From Paramacrobiotus metropolitanus (taxonomy: Eukaryota; Tardigrada; Eutardigrada; Parachela; Macrobiotidae), in contig NW_026570223.1 in assembly GCF_019649055.1 (NCBI RefSeq), forward strand, positions 1,798,001 to 1,862,000: a stretch of DNA of 64,000 nt. Reading direction: 5' to 3'. A program made the position numbers and the translations under genes. Below the pieces are notes generated by a model. The model saw only the letters and a list, made by a program, of their open reading frames with translations. It made no database searches and was not told the origin of the DNA. Positions within the stretch are counted from its first letter, which is position 1. Each line of letters opens with the position of its first letter. Shown piece after piece: positions 10,001-24,000 of the stretch.

Positions 10001-13000
10001 GATGTCGCCGCATAATTCGTGGTTCGTGTTTCCGACAACGCGTTTTATGTAATTTGTTGTCAGGTAATTTTGGTAATAAGTTCTAATTCTAATTTACCCG
10101 ACAGATCCGGTTAGTCAAGCGCAGTTTTACATCTTCAAAAATCCCGAAATCACGGATCTGGGCATTCCCTACGACTACCTCTCCGTGATGCACTACCCCA
10201 TGAACGCTTTCGCAATTGACCGCGACCACCCATCCATCGTGCCGCGTCAAAAAGACAAATACATCGGCAACCGGGTGGAGCTGAGCCCGCTGGACATTCG
10301 CCGGCTGAACCGTTTGTACCGCTGCGACGACAATCCGCTCGACGAGAAACGCAACTCGATTCCGCGCGCCGCTGCCGAGACGTACACCCGCACCTTCAAA
10401 GACTGGACCAAATTGTGCGATTTGAATAAGGACACCCCGGAAGCCTGGGATGAGGATGCGGATGTGTGCATCAAGATGTGCCGGAAGTTGGATACGCGTG
10501 CTATGGGACCGGATGGGGATAATCTGTTTAATCGCGCGGCTAGCAAACAGTGCATGCACAAGCGGCAGTTGTGTGCCGGTCAGTGGGATGCCAGTTATGA
10601 AAAGATGGAACAGCCGGGATACTGTCGCAAGTACTGCCGGTTGGGCGGGTATGTGGCCATGCCGGGTAGTGCGCAGTGTGTGCATTATTCCAAGCTGTGC
10701 AACGGGAAGAGCGATACCAATAGTGGAGAAGATGAGGATCAACAGATTTGCCAGGTTTGCAGACTTTCTTACTGTCGAATAACATTTGTGACGTGTCCTG
10801 TTTAGTGTTTGAATAATTCCTCCATAATTTGCTTCCCTGATAACTGCAGCAGCACATATGCAAGCACACCTGTTGGTGCAGCAGCACATAGTTACTTCTG
10901 GAACTACAGCTAGTACAATACACCATCAGTTGCATGATGCGTAGCCAAACGCATGTGACAGTTTACTGATTCTTGAAATAACTAACCTGTATTTTAGATT
11001 AAAATAATTTGTTATCCAAAATCATGAATTTTTGAATGTTCCAAGACCCTGCAAATTTTCACTTCACAAGAAATTACCGTAGACAGCAACATGGAAATGA
11101 AAATTTGGCACTGATCTTCGGAGCAGTGTCAGGTTGTAGTGAGTTTGAACTTTGTTTGTAGTAGGATGGCACTTTAGCTGACAATTCGAGTCTACATAAT
11201 TGCTGAAGTACAGTACATTGCTGAAGATGGCAGTTTCTGCGGTTGAAATGTTATTCATCTTTTCCCTTTCCCAAATAGAAAAGTGCCTAACATGTGAATG
11301 ACCCCTTCAAAATCTTGCAAATTTTTTTGCGAACAAAAGTCTTGCTGGAAAACAGTGTAAAACAATGTACGACAAAAAGAGGTTGAACCGATCAGTCGGT
11401 CCGCGGTTCAAAATAACCTCGCAACGACACGCCACCACTAAAACTTGGACGCTTACTCACTACTTTCAGAGTTCAGACGCTCGCGCTCCGTGAATATCAA
11501 AGTGCAGCTATACTAGTTGCATATCAAAAGGTGTAGAAAAAAATTTTAAAAAAAAATTTTGTTTTCCCATAGACTTAAGCATTGATGGCAAGCCAAACGG
11601 TTATGCGATTGCGCACAGATCCTATGCTGTGCATACGAGAAAGCAAAATGGCTAGAATTTGTGCTGTTCGCCATAAACAGCCACAGTTTTAGTATCAAAA
11701 AGTTTAAAATTTTTTTCTACACCTTTTGATATGCAACTAGTATAGCTGCACTTTGATATTCACGGAGCGCGAGCGTCTGAAAGTAGTGAGTAAGCGTCCA
11801 AGTTTTAGTGGTGGCGTGTCGTTGCGAGGTTATTTCAAACCGCGGACCGACTGATCGGTTCAACCTCTTTTTGTCGTACATTGTACTTCTATCTGTTCAC
11901 TAAATTTGCAAGACTAGCAAAGACTCACCAAGCAGTTCTGGTCTGCTGTAAAACGGTTTGCGGCCTTAAAGCATACATATCTGTAGCTGTATAGCCACAG
12001 GCCTAAAACCCTAAAATTTAATAAACTGTTGAACTATAAAAATTTGTCCCTGTTGCAGTTGTAGCATTTTAAAAATTAATGTTATGTAACAACTTACCAT
12101 AGTCGTAATGTGTTTTTTTCAGGACCTATGCCAGTCCGAGTCAAGCGGTTTTGCCGGTCAGCTGTTCAGCTCCGAAGAAGCGGGAATGCGTTGTTTTAAG
12201 AAGGAATGGCTGTGTGACGGACAGCACAGCGGTCCAATGGGTGACCCCGACTACTGTGTCAAATACTGCAAAGGCGGTGGCTACTTCCCGGTCGGTGACG
12301 AAAAACGCTGCCTGCATTGGCGGAAATTGTGCGACGGCTACAAGGACACGGTTAGCGGTGACGACGAATCACCAGCCGTCTGCCAAGCGATTTGCGCCCT
12401 GGCCAGTGACGAAGCCAGTGGACAGCTGTTCCAACTGCCGTCTGGACAGTGTGTCGATAAGCGCTGGTTGTGTGACGGGGCGCAGCACGACAGTGCGGAT
12501 CTCATGGAGAACATGACGTTCTGTCGGGAGCAGTGCCAGGGCAATGGGTTTATTACCACGACGAATAGTGCGCAGTGCCTGCATGTGACGGATTTGTGTG
12601 ATGGGAAGTTTGATACACGGAACGGATGGGATGAGAGTGTGATTAATTGTCAGAATTTCTGCCAGAATACCAAGGACTGGCCGCCCCAGGGGGTGAGATT
12701 GGAGACTGAAGCCAAGACTAATCGGTGTGTGCTGGTGGATGGACCGCGACGCCGTCGGAAGGGCGGACGGAAAAAGAGCCAGATAGGTACTACCGTTCTA
12801 GTACTAATTAAATGTCGCAGTCAGTCGTTTGGATATGGATGAGAGCATGAACAGCTGCAGTTGGCGAACAGTACGACTGGTATTTTGATTCCTTGCATTT
12901 TTACAAAATTATTAATGACATATGTAACGAAGTATGTACTGGATTTTTTATAAGATCGAGAAATATTTCTAATAGTCATGTCTGGAAAGAACAGATACGC

Positions 13001-14198
13001 ATATACAAACCGAATGCTTAGATATTATTGTTCAACATTTTTTCGCCGCTTCGTTCATGCGTTCATATATTTGCGTACTTATGCTTTATTTACGTGCAAC
13101 AGCAAAGTGTGGCTTGTACCTTTTCTTCTATAATGCGGCTATGCTGCACGCATAATGTAGTTGATTTTCGTTTTAAAGGCTCGTAAGTTTTCAGTTTGGT
13201 GCTTTTGTTATAGCATATGGTCGCATTATTTTAGTGCAATTACCGATGTGCATTACTCTATTCCAGTTGGTGATGATACTGGTTCTGCTCTGTTCGACAT
13301 AACCCTTGGTGGACAAGTATCGGACAACAACATACTACTGCAAGGCATGTCCAACTTCGCCGCCAACCAGACCAACGAGACCATACCGGGTTTGCGTTCG
13401 CCTCCGTCAACGTCACTGGACTTCGTATTTGGCAACGCAACTCCTCATCAGGTAGCCGGAACGGCCAACCAATGGGAAATTACAATACCCCATAAGACGC
13501 ATCTGCTGCTTACTTGCTCGGGAGAGGATGTGATGACTGTCGAATCAGCCATGTACACGGCCGAGGGCGGTGCGCAGAACTGCCCGGCCTTGTCGAATAA
13601 GCGAGGGGTGGCCAGAAAATGTGACCAGTTACCGGCTTGTGGGTTTATTGCCCGTGATCCTTCGAAAGTGGAGGGATGTAGGGAAAGGTCACTTATAGTG
13701 AGATACTCATGCGGAGGTAAGTGGTGTTTCATGATTTTTGCAACCTAGAAGTTTCACTTATCTGAAGAGCTTGGTTGTTGACCGTCGTGTTGTTAGAAAT
13801 TTGGTGATTAATTGCCATTCGGCATACACCGTAGAGTTTCCAAATCATTACATAATATCATTCACTGAAGTGTACAATACATACTTTGTATTACGCATGT
13901 ACAACACATGTGCTAGAATAGTTCTGTTTTGAAGATTATATAATGTGTTATGAATAGTTGTATTGTGATGATTATCTATTGATAACCGATTAAAATTATC
14001 ATTGTACAATTTGCTAGTCATTTTAATTTTGTTGTCGACTACGTAATATTTTTTCTGCATATTTTGATATCTCTTGCAGCACCCGTTGAAGTGTTCCGCA
14101 CGGATCCAACCGCTGATAAACTGTGTAACCAGAACTCGACCGACGATGCGGATGAAACGGTCCAGTGTAACATGTCAGCAATATCTTTGATTCCGTAG
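7047..14198 (+). CDS. Astacin metalloprotease with LDLa-like and SUEL-lectin-like domains (copy 1)
   Basis: This is a secreted zinc endopeptidase of 889 residues. Exons are 7047-7329, 7942-8075, 8297-8369, 9377-9494, 9571-9749, 10105-10754, 12123-12786, 13267-13716 and 14080-14198, with all phases compatible. The start was chosen because it gives a signal peptide (LWITRFYVLVTAVSGVLG). The propeptide carries the FEGDM aspartate-switch motif. The catalytic domain has WPNK..IPY, the zinc site HEILHALGFIHEQSRLDRD and the Met-turn SVMHYP. Seven Cys-rich LDLa-like modules follow, with cores such as LCDGYKDT and acidic ends. The last large exon resembles a SUEL/rhamnose-binding lectin domain (LLTCSGEDV...VRYSC). 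The first eight exons match the second astacin gene exon by exon, but no EGF exons are present. Targets are unknown; cuticle or matrix processing would be an inference. Confidence 0.9.
11362..11884. mobile_element. Foldback inverted-repeat element (MITE-like) in an astacin intron
   Basis: Two arms of about 182-189 bp (11362-11550 and 11703-11884) are reverse complements of each other with only two or so substitutions and a 7-bp tandem duplication in the left arm. They enclose a loop of about 152 bp. The outer ends read ACAATGTACGAC and GTCGTACATTGT. The TA inside each end could be a TA target duplication of a Tc1/mariner-type element, but the inverted symmetry runs beyond it, so the true boundary is uncertain. 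There is no coding capacity. It lies within the 1368-bp intron at 10755-12122, away from both splice sites. The corresponding intron of the second astacin gene is at a slightly different position, is only 306 bp long and lacks it. Confidence 0.85.
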
Positions 14199-14728
14199 CC
14201 AAAAATTTTTTATACATTTTTATGTTTAAGTTCCGACTATTGCGGTAGCTGTTTGTGGTCAACTGGAAGGGAAGCATATCCTCGCAGGAAACGGGATAAG
14301 AACGCAATGACTTTGAATTGTTTTACCTACCTGTGTCAGTGTAATGTATCGTAATAGTCTCATTCAAAGTTCCTGACAGTGAGTGGGGCATGAAGCACCT
14401 CAAATTCATATTTTGTATCAGTCTGCAATGCAATAGGCATCCGGTGCCCTTCGTATACAGAAATCGGCACTGCTCTTGTAGGTCTTGGTGGCAGTTGAAC
14501 TAACAACAGCCGGAATTCTCAGTATACTGCATTGAAAGCTGAAACATATAGGAAGCACTTATCGAGTCTTATTTGATGCCATCAGGTGTCACTAAACACA
14601 TACAGATACTGCTTAAAATGCACTTGTAGAAAAAGCAGCGCCGCACATCTTTAGTCCCTATCCCATCGTATCATCACGGTCCCGAGAATTTTCAGACATT
14701 ATTATATTGCAGGCTGCACAGCGTTACG
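14199..14728. other. Intergenic, probable 5' leader of the GPCR
   Basis: No coding sequence was seen. A good 3' splice site (ATTATATTGCAG ending at 14712) lies just upstream of the GPCR start, suggesting that the leader contains an intron. Confidence 0.45.
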
Positions 14729-15712
14729 ATGCATAATTCTTCTGAAGATTTAAAAATTTACCTGGCCAATATATCGTTTGCCCTTATAGACAGAGGAGAC
14801 TACCTCAAAGCATCCTTTTCTATAATTCTGTCCGTGATTCCTTTAATCCTTAACACTGGTCTGCTGTCAGTTTATATTATTCATCGTGACCTTTGGGTGC
14901 CGTATGATATGTACTTTCTCTCCCTGCTCATCGCCAACATTCTTTTCCATGGGATCGAGGCTCCGTTCAACGTTCTCATGGACATACACCCGGGTTACCC
15001 GTTGGGTGTCACCGGGTGTATGGTGTTCATCTACGGAGTGTGTGGTATTGCCGCCGTGCAGATGCTGACGCACGCTGCGATCGCTCTCAACCGCATATGG
15101 GCACTCTGGATGCCAATATCATTCCATCGCCAGCACAGCTTCAAAACCGCCATCATCATCAACGGTGTCGTTTGGTTTATAGCGCATGCCATTGACTTGC
15201 CGGCAGCAGTTATGGACATTGTGTTTTATCGACGTCCGCTGGAGATTATTGACTGCTTCTGGTTTGAAGCGGGAGCAGCGCACGCGGCTGAGAAAATCTC
15301 CATGGCGATTAATGAGATTCTGGCTTCGATATGTTTTTTAATTACGCTGTTGTCTTTTCCGCTGATACTGTGGAAACAACGCGAAAGGTCACTGTGGCGG
15401 AAACAAATCGGTGTGCGGGCCACTTTACAGAAAGGTCACGGAGTGGCTGTGCGGAAGGCCAGCAGCGATTCTATGGAAAGGCATTCGTGCATCTTCATGG
15501 CGGCTTTGACGCTAAGTTTATCGGTGTTTTGGGGACCTTTTATCATCTATCTGGCCTTTGCGATTTCACATGGTCATGAATATCCAGAAGTCGAAGAGAT
15601 AGCAGCAAGGATTTTTAATTGTCAGTCGATCGCCGATCCGGTGCTCATTATATATGCACTGCCTAATTGGAGAAAGCGTGTAAAAGAAACTTTCTGTAAA
15701 CGTTTTGGATAG
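14729..15712 (+). CDS. Rhodopsin-like G protein-coupled receptor, single coding exon
   Basis: This 327-residue intronless frame has seven hydrophobic segments at roughly residues 28-50, 60-82, 95-120, 138-160, 190-215, 255-280 and 288-312. The short N-terminus has sequons NSS and NIS. The conserved disulphide pair appears present, with Cys at the start of helix 3 (VTGC) and in the second extracellular loop (IIDCFWF). The helix-3 end reads NRIWALW in place of DRY, and helix 7 has DPVLIIY in place of NPxxY. Intracellular loop 3 is moderately long and basic. It is therefore class A but divergent, and no ligand can be assigned. It lies between the two astacin genes on the same strand and is unrelated to them. 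A splice acceptor 17 bp before the start suggests an untranslated first exon. Confidence 0.85.
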   Translation: MHNSSEDLKIYLANISFALIDRGDYLKASFSIILSVIPLILNTGLLSVYIIHRDLWVPYDMYFLSLLIANILFHGIEAPFNVLMDIHPGYPLGVTGCMVFIYGVCGIAAVQMLTHAAIALNRIWALWMPISFHRQHSFKTAIIINGVVWFIAHAIDLPAAVMDIVFYRRPLEIIDCFWFEAGAAHAAEKISMAINEILASICFLITLLSFPLILWKQRERSLWRKQIGVRATLQKGHGVAVRKASSDSMERHSCIFMAALTLSLSVFWGPFIIYLAFAISHGHEYPEVEEIAARIFNCQSIADPVLIIYALPNWRKRVKETFCKRFG

Positions 15713-18062
15713 TGCAGCTACTCTACTTTGTATACTGTATACTCTCCACAATATGAAAGGGGAATATTATAGTTTGGATTACAAATCCCTGTCCGGCTCC
15801 GTGCACACACGAAGTGGAGTATTACAAGTGATGTAACTCTAATCTGAAGCAAGTTCTAGAGTCAACGAGATTTTTTTCATTAAGAAAGTACTAACCATAA
15901 ATAATGTGGTTTGTATGATCGTTCGAGATATTCCGATTCAGCACTGATTTCTTCACCGAGTTGAGCAACAACACATACCTTTACGACTATTCTTACTACT
16001 GCAAACGCTTTAATAAGGCTAAGAAATATACAGATCTGTATAGTCATAATTGCGTAGTATTTTAAGCTGTATCCTTAAATATTGAATTTTATATACATGT
16101 ATTTCTCGCGCCATATTCATAGTACTTTGGATTTTTGCTTACCGGATCAGTGAAAAGGTCACAAGGGATATGTCTACATCTCCATTTCTGGCTTCACAAT
16201 TTTCAACGCTCCTCGTTAGACAACATTTCCAGATATTGCAAATTACGTTTAACGTCTTGAAATTCTCGTGAAATTTGGATGAGTCCGTAGTAAAACCCCA
16301 AACAATTAAATTCGCACCTTCAAAGTGTACAAAAGGACATGGTCAACTGTCGAAAGGGAGTTTTTTTCTATAAAAACTGTGCGAGTACTGTGCTGACTAG
16401 TTTCTGTCGGTTTGTATTTGCATAGGGCATAAATTTACCAGCAAAACTTTAGATGACATCTATTCTGTAAATACGGCAGACATTTACAAAACCAGTTCAA
16501 GATTCCACATTGAAGAAATACTACAGCCAGAAATTCTTACAGTGGAAACTAATCTCTGCTGCCTTACTAAATTGTGATCAAAAGCGTAATTCGTAATTCT
16601 GAAACCTTGCAGACCTCGTTACTGCGGTCATCGAGATTTACCCATAGGGTCTCCGGTTTTTACACGTGGTCGGTCAAAAACTGGGCGCAGCTAGTGAACA
16701 CAGCTGCATGTCTATTGAACTTTACTATTCTGCAAGCGCGTTTCCGGTAATTTTTGGTGCTCTTGGACAAACGTTTCCCCGGAGTTATCTTTAATGTTTC
16801 GGTTATTACCGAAGATTCGTTTTATGTAATACTGGAAGCAAACAAAAACAAATGTTTTATGTAATGTTTTATGTAATTACTGTAATTATTGAATTCTATT
16901 TACGGAAGCAAACAAAAACAACAAGCAGTCTGTAATTTTTGGTTCTAGGAGAGCAAAGTTAGAGATGTAAAATTCCGTTGCGACATGTGGAAAAATTATC
17001 GTACTTATAACACACAAAAATTGCTGAAAACATAGTGATTATAAAAGAAGAGCGCCGTTTTAACGCGTAATACATATGTGTTTTGCTATACATTTACAGA
17101 TAAATAAACATGATTACATCGAAAAATAGCTTCCTTAATTCGAAGAATTGCCGTTACTCTACCCTAGGAGTGCGAGACGAATGAATGAACATAGTTTTCT
17201 TTTGGTAATCCAGTCGTTTCTACTAACATCTCCAATTATTCACACAGCCCACATCAAAACAAACTGCGGCCATAAAAGCCGAAATATTAATATGATATGT
17301 GTTAATTATTTCACTGTAATGCTGAAATTCAAAAGGCCGTTTCACATTTCGTGAGAAAGCGCATTACGGGCATTCAGTACTGTGGCGGATATAATCAAAA
17401 CCACAACAGGCTGTATCTATGTATATTGAACTTATTATTTATGCGACTGTCCAGATTCGTTGTCCTGAATGACTCCAGCCGGCATAAATGTCGTTTACAG
17501 CATTAAATATTTTTTCCGTCCATCAAGGTGGGAATCATGGCCATAAACCTGACAATAAGAACGTGTTTAGGAGCTGCATAGTGGTGAAAGTTAAAGCTCT
17601 TTAAGACCGTTAATGGGCGTCGGTTATGTGAAATAAAATGGTAATATGTGCATCTACCGTTGCAAGGGACCGCACACAAACAGCCCCGCGCAAAACAAAG
17701 CATAATTTTTTAATATATTGCGATCGTTTGGATTACAACCCGGCGGCAAGACAAAATTTAAGAAGTGTACAAAAATGCAGCTGTGCATGCGTTGAGGTCG
17801 GAAATGCTATCTGAGCGCATATCGAACTGGAATATTGTGCTCATGTATAATAAAGTAAAGTGAAGTTTTAATTACGGATTCGCAGTTAATCGGCGGTTTC
17901 TTAAGGTTTTTTTCAAAATGAGTTGAAAAATCTGTCCAGGATGTTCTTTACAATATTGTAATATGTCCAATGATTTTCCAGAGGATGATATTACCCATTT
18001 TGAATTTAAACTGATACGAGTGATGAAATTTCGCTTTTTAGCGTATCTGTACATTAGTTAAC
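15713..18062. other. Long intergenic stretch, no gene seen
   Basis: About 2.3 kb of AT-rich DNA. Short frames such as 17148-17354 and 17503-17703 show no protein features. Two copies of GGAAGCAAACAAAAACAA (about 16834-16851 and 16904-16921) are mixed with three copies of GTTTTATGTAAT, a small local direct-repeat cluster of unknown meaning. Confidence 0.5.
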
Positions 18063-21000
18063 ATGTTTAACCGGTGGATTACACGCAGCTGGGATGCGTT
18101 TTTCTGTACTTTAGTACTGTTATTTTTATTATGTGGAATTGCTGTGTATGTTGAATCTGCCGGTTTTGACCCGTCCGATCGGACATTCTATCAGCCGAAA
18201 GCCCAGCCGACGACAACAAAAGCACCGGCGCCGAAAGAGAAATGGTCCAAAGATGACTTTGGTGATCTCACGTTTTATCGACGAAATACCAAACGACCAA
18301 CAGTGGACACAACGACGATTACCACAGTCGCTCCCACAACAAAAAGGACACCAAAACCAAAGATATCTTGCGATAAGAAGCCAAAACCGCCATCACCAGA
18401 AGGTATACCATTACACGAGTACGATAACTATAAAATCGTAAGTTAAGTCACAATCGTATTAATTATAAAGCTTTAAAAATACAGCACATAAAATCCTTTG
18501 GTAGGTTTTACGTATTAGCGTAGCAAGTGAGCAACTACAGAGTAGGCTGCACTACGAGTCTACGCGTTAATTTATACATACATTTTTCTTTCTCACGTAG
18601 GAGCAGCTATTTTATATACCACTGCCATTCATAATTTCCATGTTCAAAATTCTGAGATGTATATTTATAAGGAATACTTATAAAGTGCAAGCAAAGTACT
18701 GTACTCAAATTTAGAGGTGCCTACACTTTAAAAGAGCGATAATACGCAAGTTCTACGGATAACGATTACGCATGCGAACACAGCAGCCAGCATTACCATT
18801 AGCAGCAAGATTTGTTTACATAGCATTCGATACAATGCCATTATGTGGTTACTTTATGATTGTACATGATGACTGAATGCTTTCGACACTTGCGCGCTAT
18901 TTTCCGGCAATATGATTGATTTCACTTCAACTAGTGCTCTTCCGACGCAACAGAAAAAAATTGCATGCGTATATGTGTATTGTATTCATATACCCAATTC
19001 CCAAATACTCTCTTCGTGAGATTATTTATTTGAGATTTAAATTTATTCAAAATTTTCTGGTAAAAATCGTAAAATGTCAAGTTGTCAACAATAAAAGTGG
19101 TAAATATGCAGGTTTAATTAAACAGATTGCACCGATTTCCACCTGATCATATATGTAAAACCAATAATCACTTCTTTTTGTACAGATATCCAAGAGTTTT
19201 TGAAGCTTAACCCTCCTGCTGCCAAAGACGTGTATGAATCCAATGGAATTTTTGAAGGCGATATGACTGGGATGAAAGTAAACGTGGATGTGGGCGCACA
19301 AAAAATTTTGACGGTAACAAAAGAAACATGACAAGACATGTAAATTACAAGTTGTAAGATTTGTAGTTGCTGCTTTGTCACAGCTACATATGCCATTCGT
19401 ATGTGCACGTGCATTTTTTCACTGTCCGCTTTGTTTCGCTGCTGAAAATTAGCATGTAACAATTACCTAGGCAATTACTACGGTAACTAAAGCCATTGTT
19501 AATTCTGTTTTTAGCCTAAAGAAATCGATCAGGAGACGCTACGTTGGCCTAACAAGGTTATTCCGTATGCGTTTTACGAAAAGATTCGTAAGTTTCACAT
19601 CTCTGCATTAAAATACAGTAGTTTTTGCAAAATACAGTAGTCTGTATCTGTAGTTTTTGCAAAACTATGCAAATTCATGGTTAAGATGTGTCACAAATAT
19701 ATACCAGCTGTGGTGTTTTATTAAGCTAACCTTTCCGACAGTCGTGTCCGGTACTGGCGAAGAGATACAGAGTGTTCTGTTTGTGCGGAACTACATACAC
19801 GGTTTTAATTACTAGTAACTCTTATTAAGCTTATCGAGCGAACGAACAGACGCACTCCTACTGGTAGCTGGTTAAGCCTTTACATAACCTTGGAATATTA
19901 AAACTTTTAACAATGACCTCTTTGATTTATTAACTGATAGTCTAGTTAAGACGTTTGATTGAGTGTGAAATGGTAACAAACACTGTCGACCTTGCGCTCC
20001 GCGGACCATGCGAATTTTGCCGCTGCGTTGCATAGTAGTTTAATATGGTAAAAAGCACGCCTTTCTACTTCTGAATTTATAATCTCCAACAAATCGCCGC
20101 CGGGCGTGCCGTTTGATTGCACAAGGGTGTCGATGTTAAATATTGTCTTACTAAAAAATAATTATTAATTTTGTTGTCTGCAGTCCTGTCAGCAAGAGCA
20201 CTCACAATGTGATTATCCGATTACAATGGCTGTCCTTACCATTAGTCTGACCATAATAATAGCGTACAAGAAATAAAATTACTAATTATAAAGATAGCTC
20301 AATAAACACGTAAATAAAGAGACAGCGAATCGAAGGAGGCATGTACCCATACAGCACACGTAAAACTACATGAAATGCCCTGATGTACACTGTTTTTAAT
20401 AATAAATCATTTTCATAATACTAATAAATGCATGCTTCCAACAATTTTTAATAAGAGATGATTGCCAGGAAAAGAATGCGATATTAATTTTATTATCAAG
20501 AAACTTTGTAAATATTTCAACAAATGCATCTGGAATATCTTTACTGACAGCACGAAAAGTTATGATGACGGTTATGGACGCCATGGCTGACATGGAAATG
20601 AAGACCTGTATCCGTTTTACACCGTGGACATTTGAGGACAGTTATCTGAAAATATCACCTGGAAGAGCGTAAGTCCTTTGAGCTCTCGGAAAACATTGTG
20701 TGGCGCCATACATAGTTTCTTCAATCCTCAGTAACGTGGCGTCTTGCGTCCGTAATGCTGACTGCTAAGAACTACGAGAACATGCACGCGTTAGGCACAC
20801 GTAATACAAATTTCCGGTCAATTTTAATTACTGGTAATGATTGATTTTCACCGATAGAAAATGGCTGCAAGGTTAACGTTCCTATAAATCGTGAAGCCTA
20901 AGTATTCACTATACATATACTGTAATATATCACGTTTTTATATGCAAGTGCAGTGGCGTCTTACGTAATCATGTTTTCGCCAGCGTTAGTAGTGATTAAT

Positions 21001-24000
21001 GCACACATCTACCGGTTATTTTACCGGTTAATGCAGCTCATTTTATGCGTTAATTTAATTACCTCTGGCTATGTATCATTACAAACAGATGCGCTTCCGA
21101 TGTCGGTTACTCCAAAGGCGAGCACATCTTGTCCGTTAATCCTGGCTGCTTGGATGACCTCGGCGCCATCCAGCATGAAATCATGCACGCACTGGGCATT
21201 ATCCATGAACAATCCCGTCCTGATCGAGACCAGTATGTTTTTGTCAACTTCGCCAATATTCAGCCAGGTATACATGGATGTATTTTATTATTTACTATGG
21301 TCAAATTTTACACCATATTTGCCAGCAATATGCTTTGAGACAATATGCAAAAGGAAAAATAAAAGTTAGATTCACCACTCGAAAATGTGACCTTTTCCAG
21401 ACAGAGCAAGTCAAGCACAGTTTTACACCTTTTCCAACCCAATGGTCATCGACCTGGGCGTACCCTACGACTATTTATCTGTGATGCATTATCCAATGAA
21501 CGCTTTTGCCGTTGACAAGAATACGCCCTCCATTATGCCAATCAAGAAAGACGTCATCATCGGCAACCGCGTGGAAATGAGTTCGCTGGACATTAAGCGC
21601 ATCAACCGTTTATACCGCTGTAGTGACAATCCGCTAGATGACCAGCGGGATCCCATTCCCAAAAATATTGCTCAGGGATACGTCAAGAATTTCAAAGACT
21701 GGAAGAAACTGTGTGACGGTAACCGCGACACACCGGAAGGGTGGGACGAGGATCCCGATGTGTGCCTGCGCATGTGTCGCCGCCTGGATAGTCCTGAGCT
21801 GGGACCGGATGGGAATAATCTGTTTAATAAAGGGTTTAGTAAACAGTGTCTGCATAAGAATCAGCTGTGCGATGGACAGAGTGCGCTGAGTGCGGATGTC
21901 CTACAGCAGCCAGACACGTGCCGCCGATACTGCCGTTTGGGTGGGTATGTGGCGATGCCGGCCTCAGCACAGTGTATTCACTATTCGTTGTTGTGCGACG
22001 GGCAAGTGGATACCGTTTCTGGGGAAGATGAAGATCCGGGGGTCTGTCAGAAACTCTGCCAATCGAATTCGACCGGCTTCCAGGGTAAATCAAGCTTTTC
22101 AGATTGCAGCACATAAGCACACAAAGACTGTATCATCCCTGTTATGAATAATAATGTTTCGACTTGTCTGATGATGCGACGCTTAATTTGGCGTTAATGT
22201 TTACTGCTTAGCAGTTTGGGACACAGTTTCGACTGCAACAGAATTACCTGCACAGATTTGACTTCATAGATTTCATTTTATAAATTTACGTTACGTTTTG
22301 ACTTCACAATGTACGAGTATATTTCCTATTTCGTGTTCTATGTTTTTCATGGATGTACTTAATACAAACTGTTTATCTTTTGTGTTCCAGGGCAACTTTT
22401 TAATTCCGAAGAAGCCGGGATGATGTGCTTACGAAAAGACTGGTTGTGCGATGGTAAGCACAAAGGTCCGCTCGGCGAACCGGCTTATTGTGCTAAATAC
22501 TGTAAGGATGGCGGTTATATCCCCGTCGGTGATGAATACCAGTGCATTCATTGGCGGAAGCTATGCGATGGACGTGTTGACACGGTCACCAAGCTGGACG
22601 AGGACACAACGACGTGCCAGCTGCTATGCGAAAAGGCCAATGATGACACAGGTGGCGAACTATTCAACCTGCCGGGCAATATGCAGTGCGTCAGTAAACG
22701 CTGGTTATGCGACGGTACACAGCATGATCCCGATGGGGTCATGGAACAGGAGGATTTCTGCCGTGGACACTGTACGGGCGGTGGATTTATTCCGACCGAA
22801 AACAACGGACAGTGTCTGCAAATGACAAATCTGTGCAATGGGAAGTTCGATGTACGCAACGGATGGGATGAGAATCAAGCTAACTGTGTGCGCTTTTGTA
22901 AGCCGACTGCGGATTATCCGCCCAGAGGGTTTAGACTGCAGATTAATAATGTCACGAAGCAGTGCACGGTTGTGGAAGCTGAAACGGACACCGCCCAAAG
23001 TGTCACCAGTGAAAGGTCAGATGTGGACTGGAATGACCTTTCAGTTTCACCTAACAGCCTTAAAGCTGCTGGTAAGTGTAACTCTGAGAAATCTGTACAT
23101 GGAGCGTATAGGCAAACGCTGCTGGTAAACCGCGGTGAGGGTTGTGGTGTTTAAAGGCTAAGGGACGGGGCGAGCCATGCAAATTGTGATCGTGATGACT
23201 GACAGTAATTAATAAGATGGAACTGTATCGCCAAACGCAAGTAACATGCAAACGGGATCGCGGCTAGCTTCTGTAATTATTTTTCATCGTACAGTACTTG
23301 ATCTTTTTAACGCCGCTGATCTTTGAAGCTTAGAGCTTATTTGTATGATCTTCTTTAACGTGATGGATGCATATCAAGTATTTCGCTTATCAAGTATTTC
23401 GTATTATGCATTCAACAAGTTGTTGTTGGTGCATTTTTGCCTTTCTTCCGAATAGTTGCACGAGCATCGCGCGATCCCGTTTGCTCTCCCGATCACAAGG
23501 GAACAAATGGGTGCAGCTGTCCTGCTGGATGGCAGAAAGCCGGCATGCCAGCACGTTGTGTAGACATTGATGAATGCAGCATGAGCAATCCTTGTAAAAC
23601 TGGGCAGTGCGTCAACACAAAGGGGAGTTACACGTGCAAGTGCCCCCAAGGGTATTTGCTTGCTAATGGCCGTTGCATTGGTTCAGGGAAAACCGTTTGT
23701 AAGTCTTATTCAATTAATATCCTGGCGTTATAGGTATGCGGTTTCGAAGGTCAAATGTGAGATAATATAATAATAATAATAAAATCAGGCATGTAACTAC
23801 GGCAGGAGCGGCATGTAACTACGGCAGGAGCGGCATGTAAACACCCATACTAGGAACCGGCAGAGGTCACGCTTTAATGGATTTAATATCGTTGCAGCAC
23901 AAAGCGCATGCGTCGGGCCCAAACAGCCGTGCGCACCGGGCATGTGTTTGAGTCGCGACACCGGATACGAATGTTTCTGCCCATCTGGATATCAGTCCAA

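Noticed and set aside
10089-10935. Long minus-strand open frames of 131-266 codons
   Set aside because: They are antisense to the astacin catalytic and LDLa exon, whose plus-strand frame has clear protein motifs.
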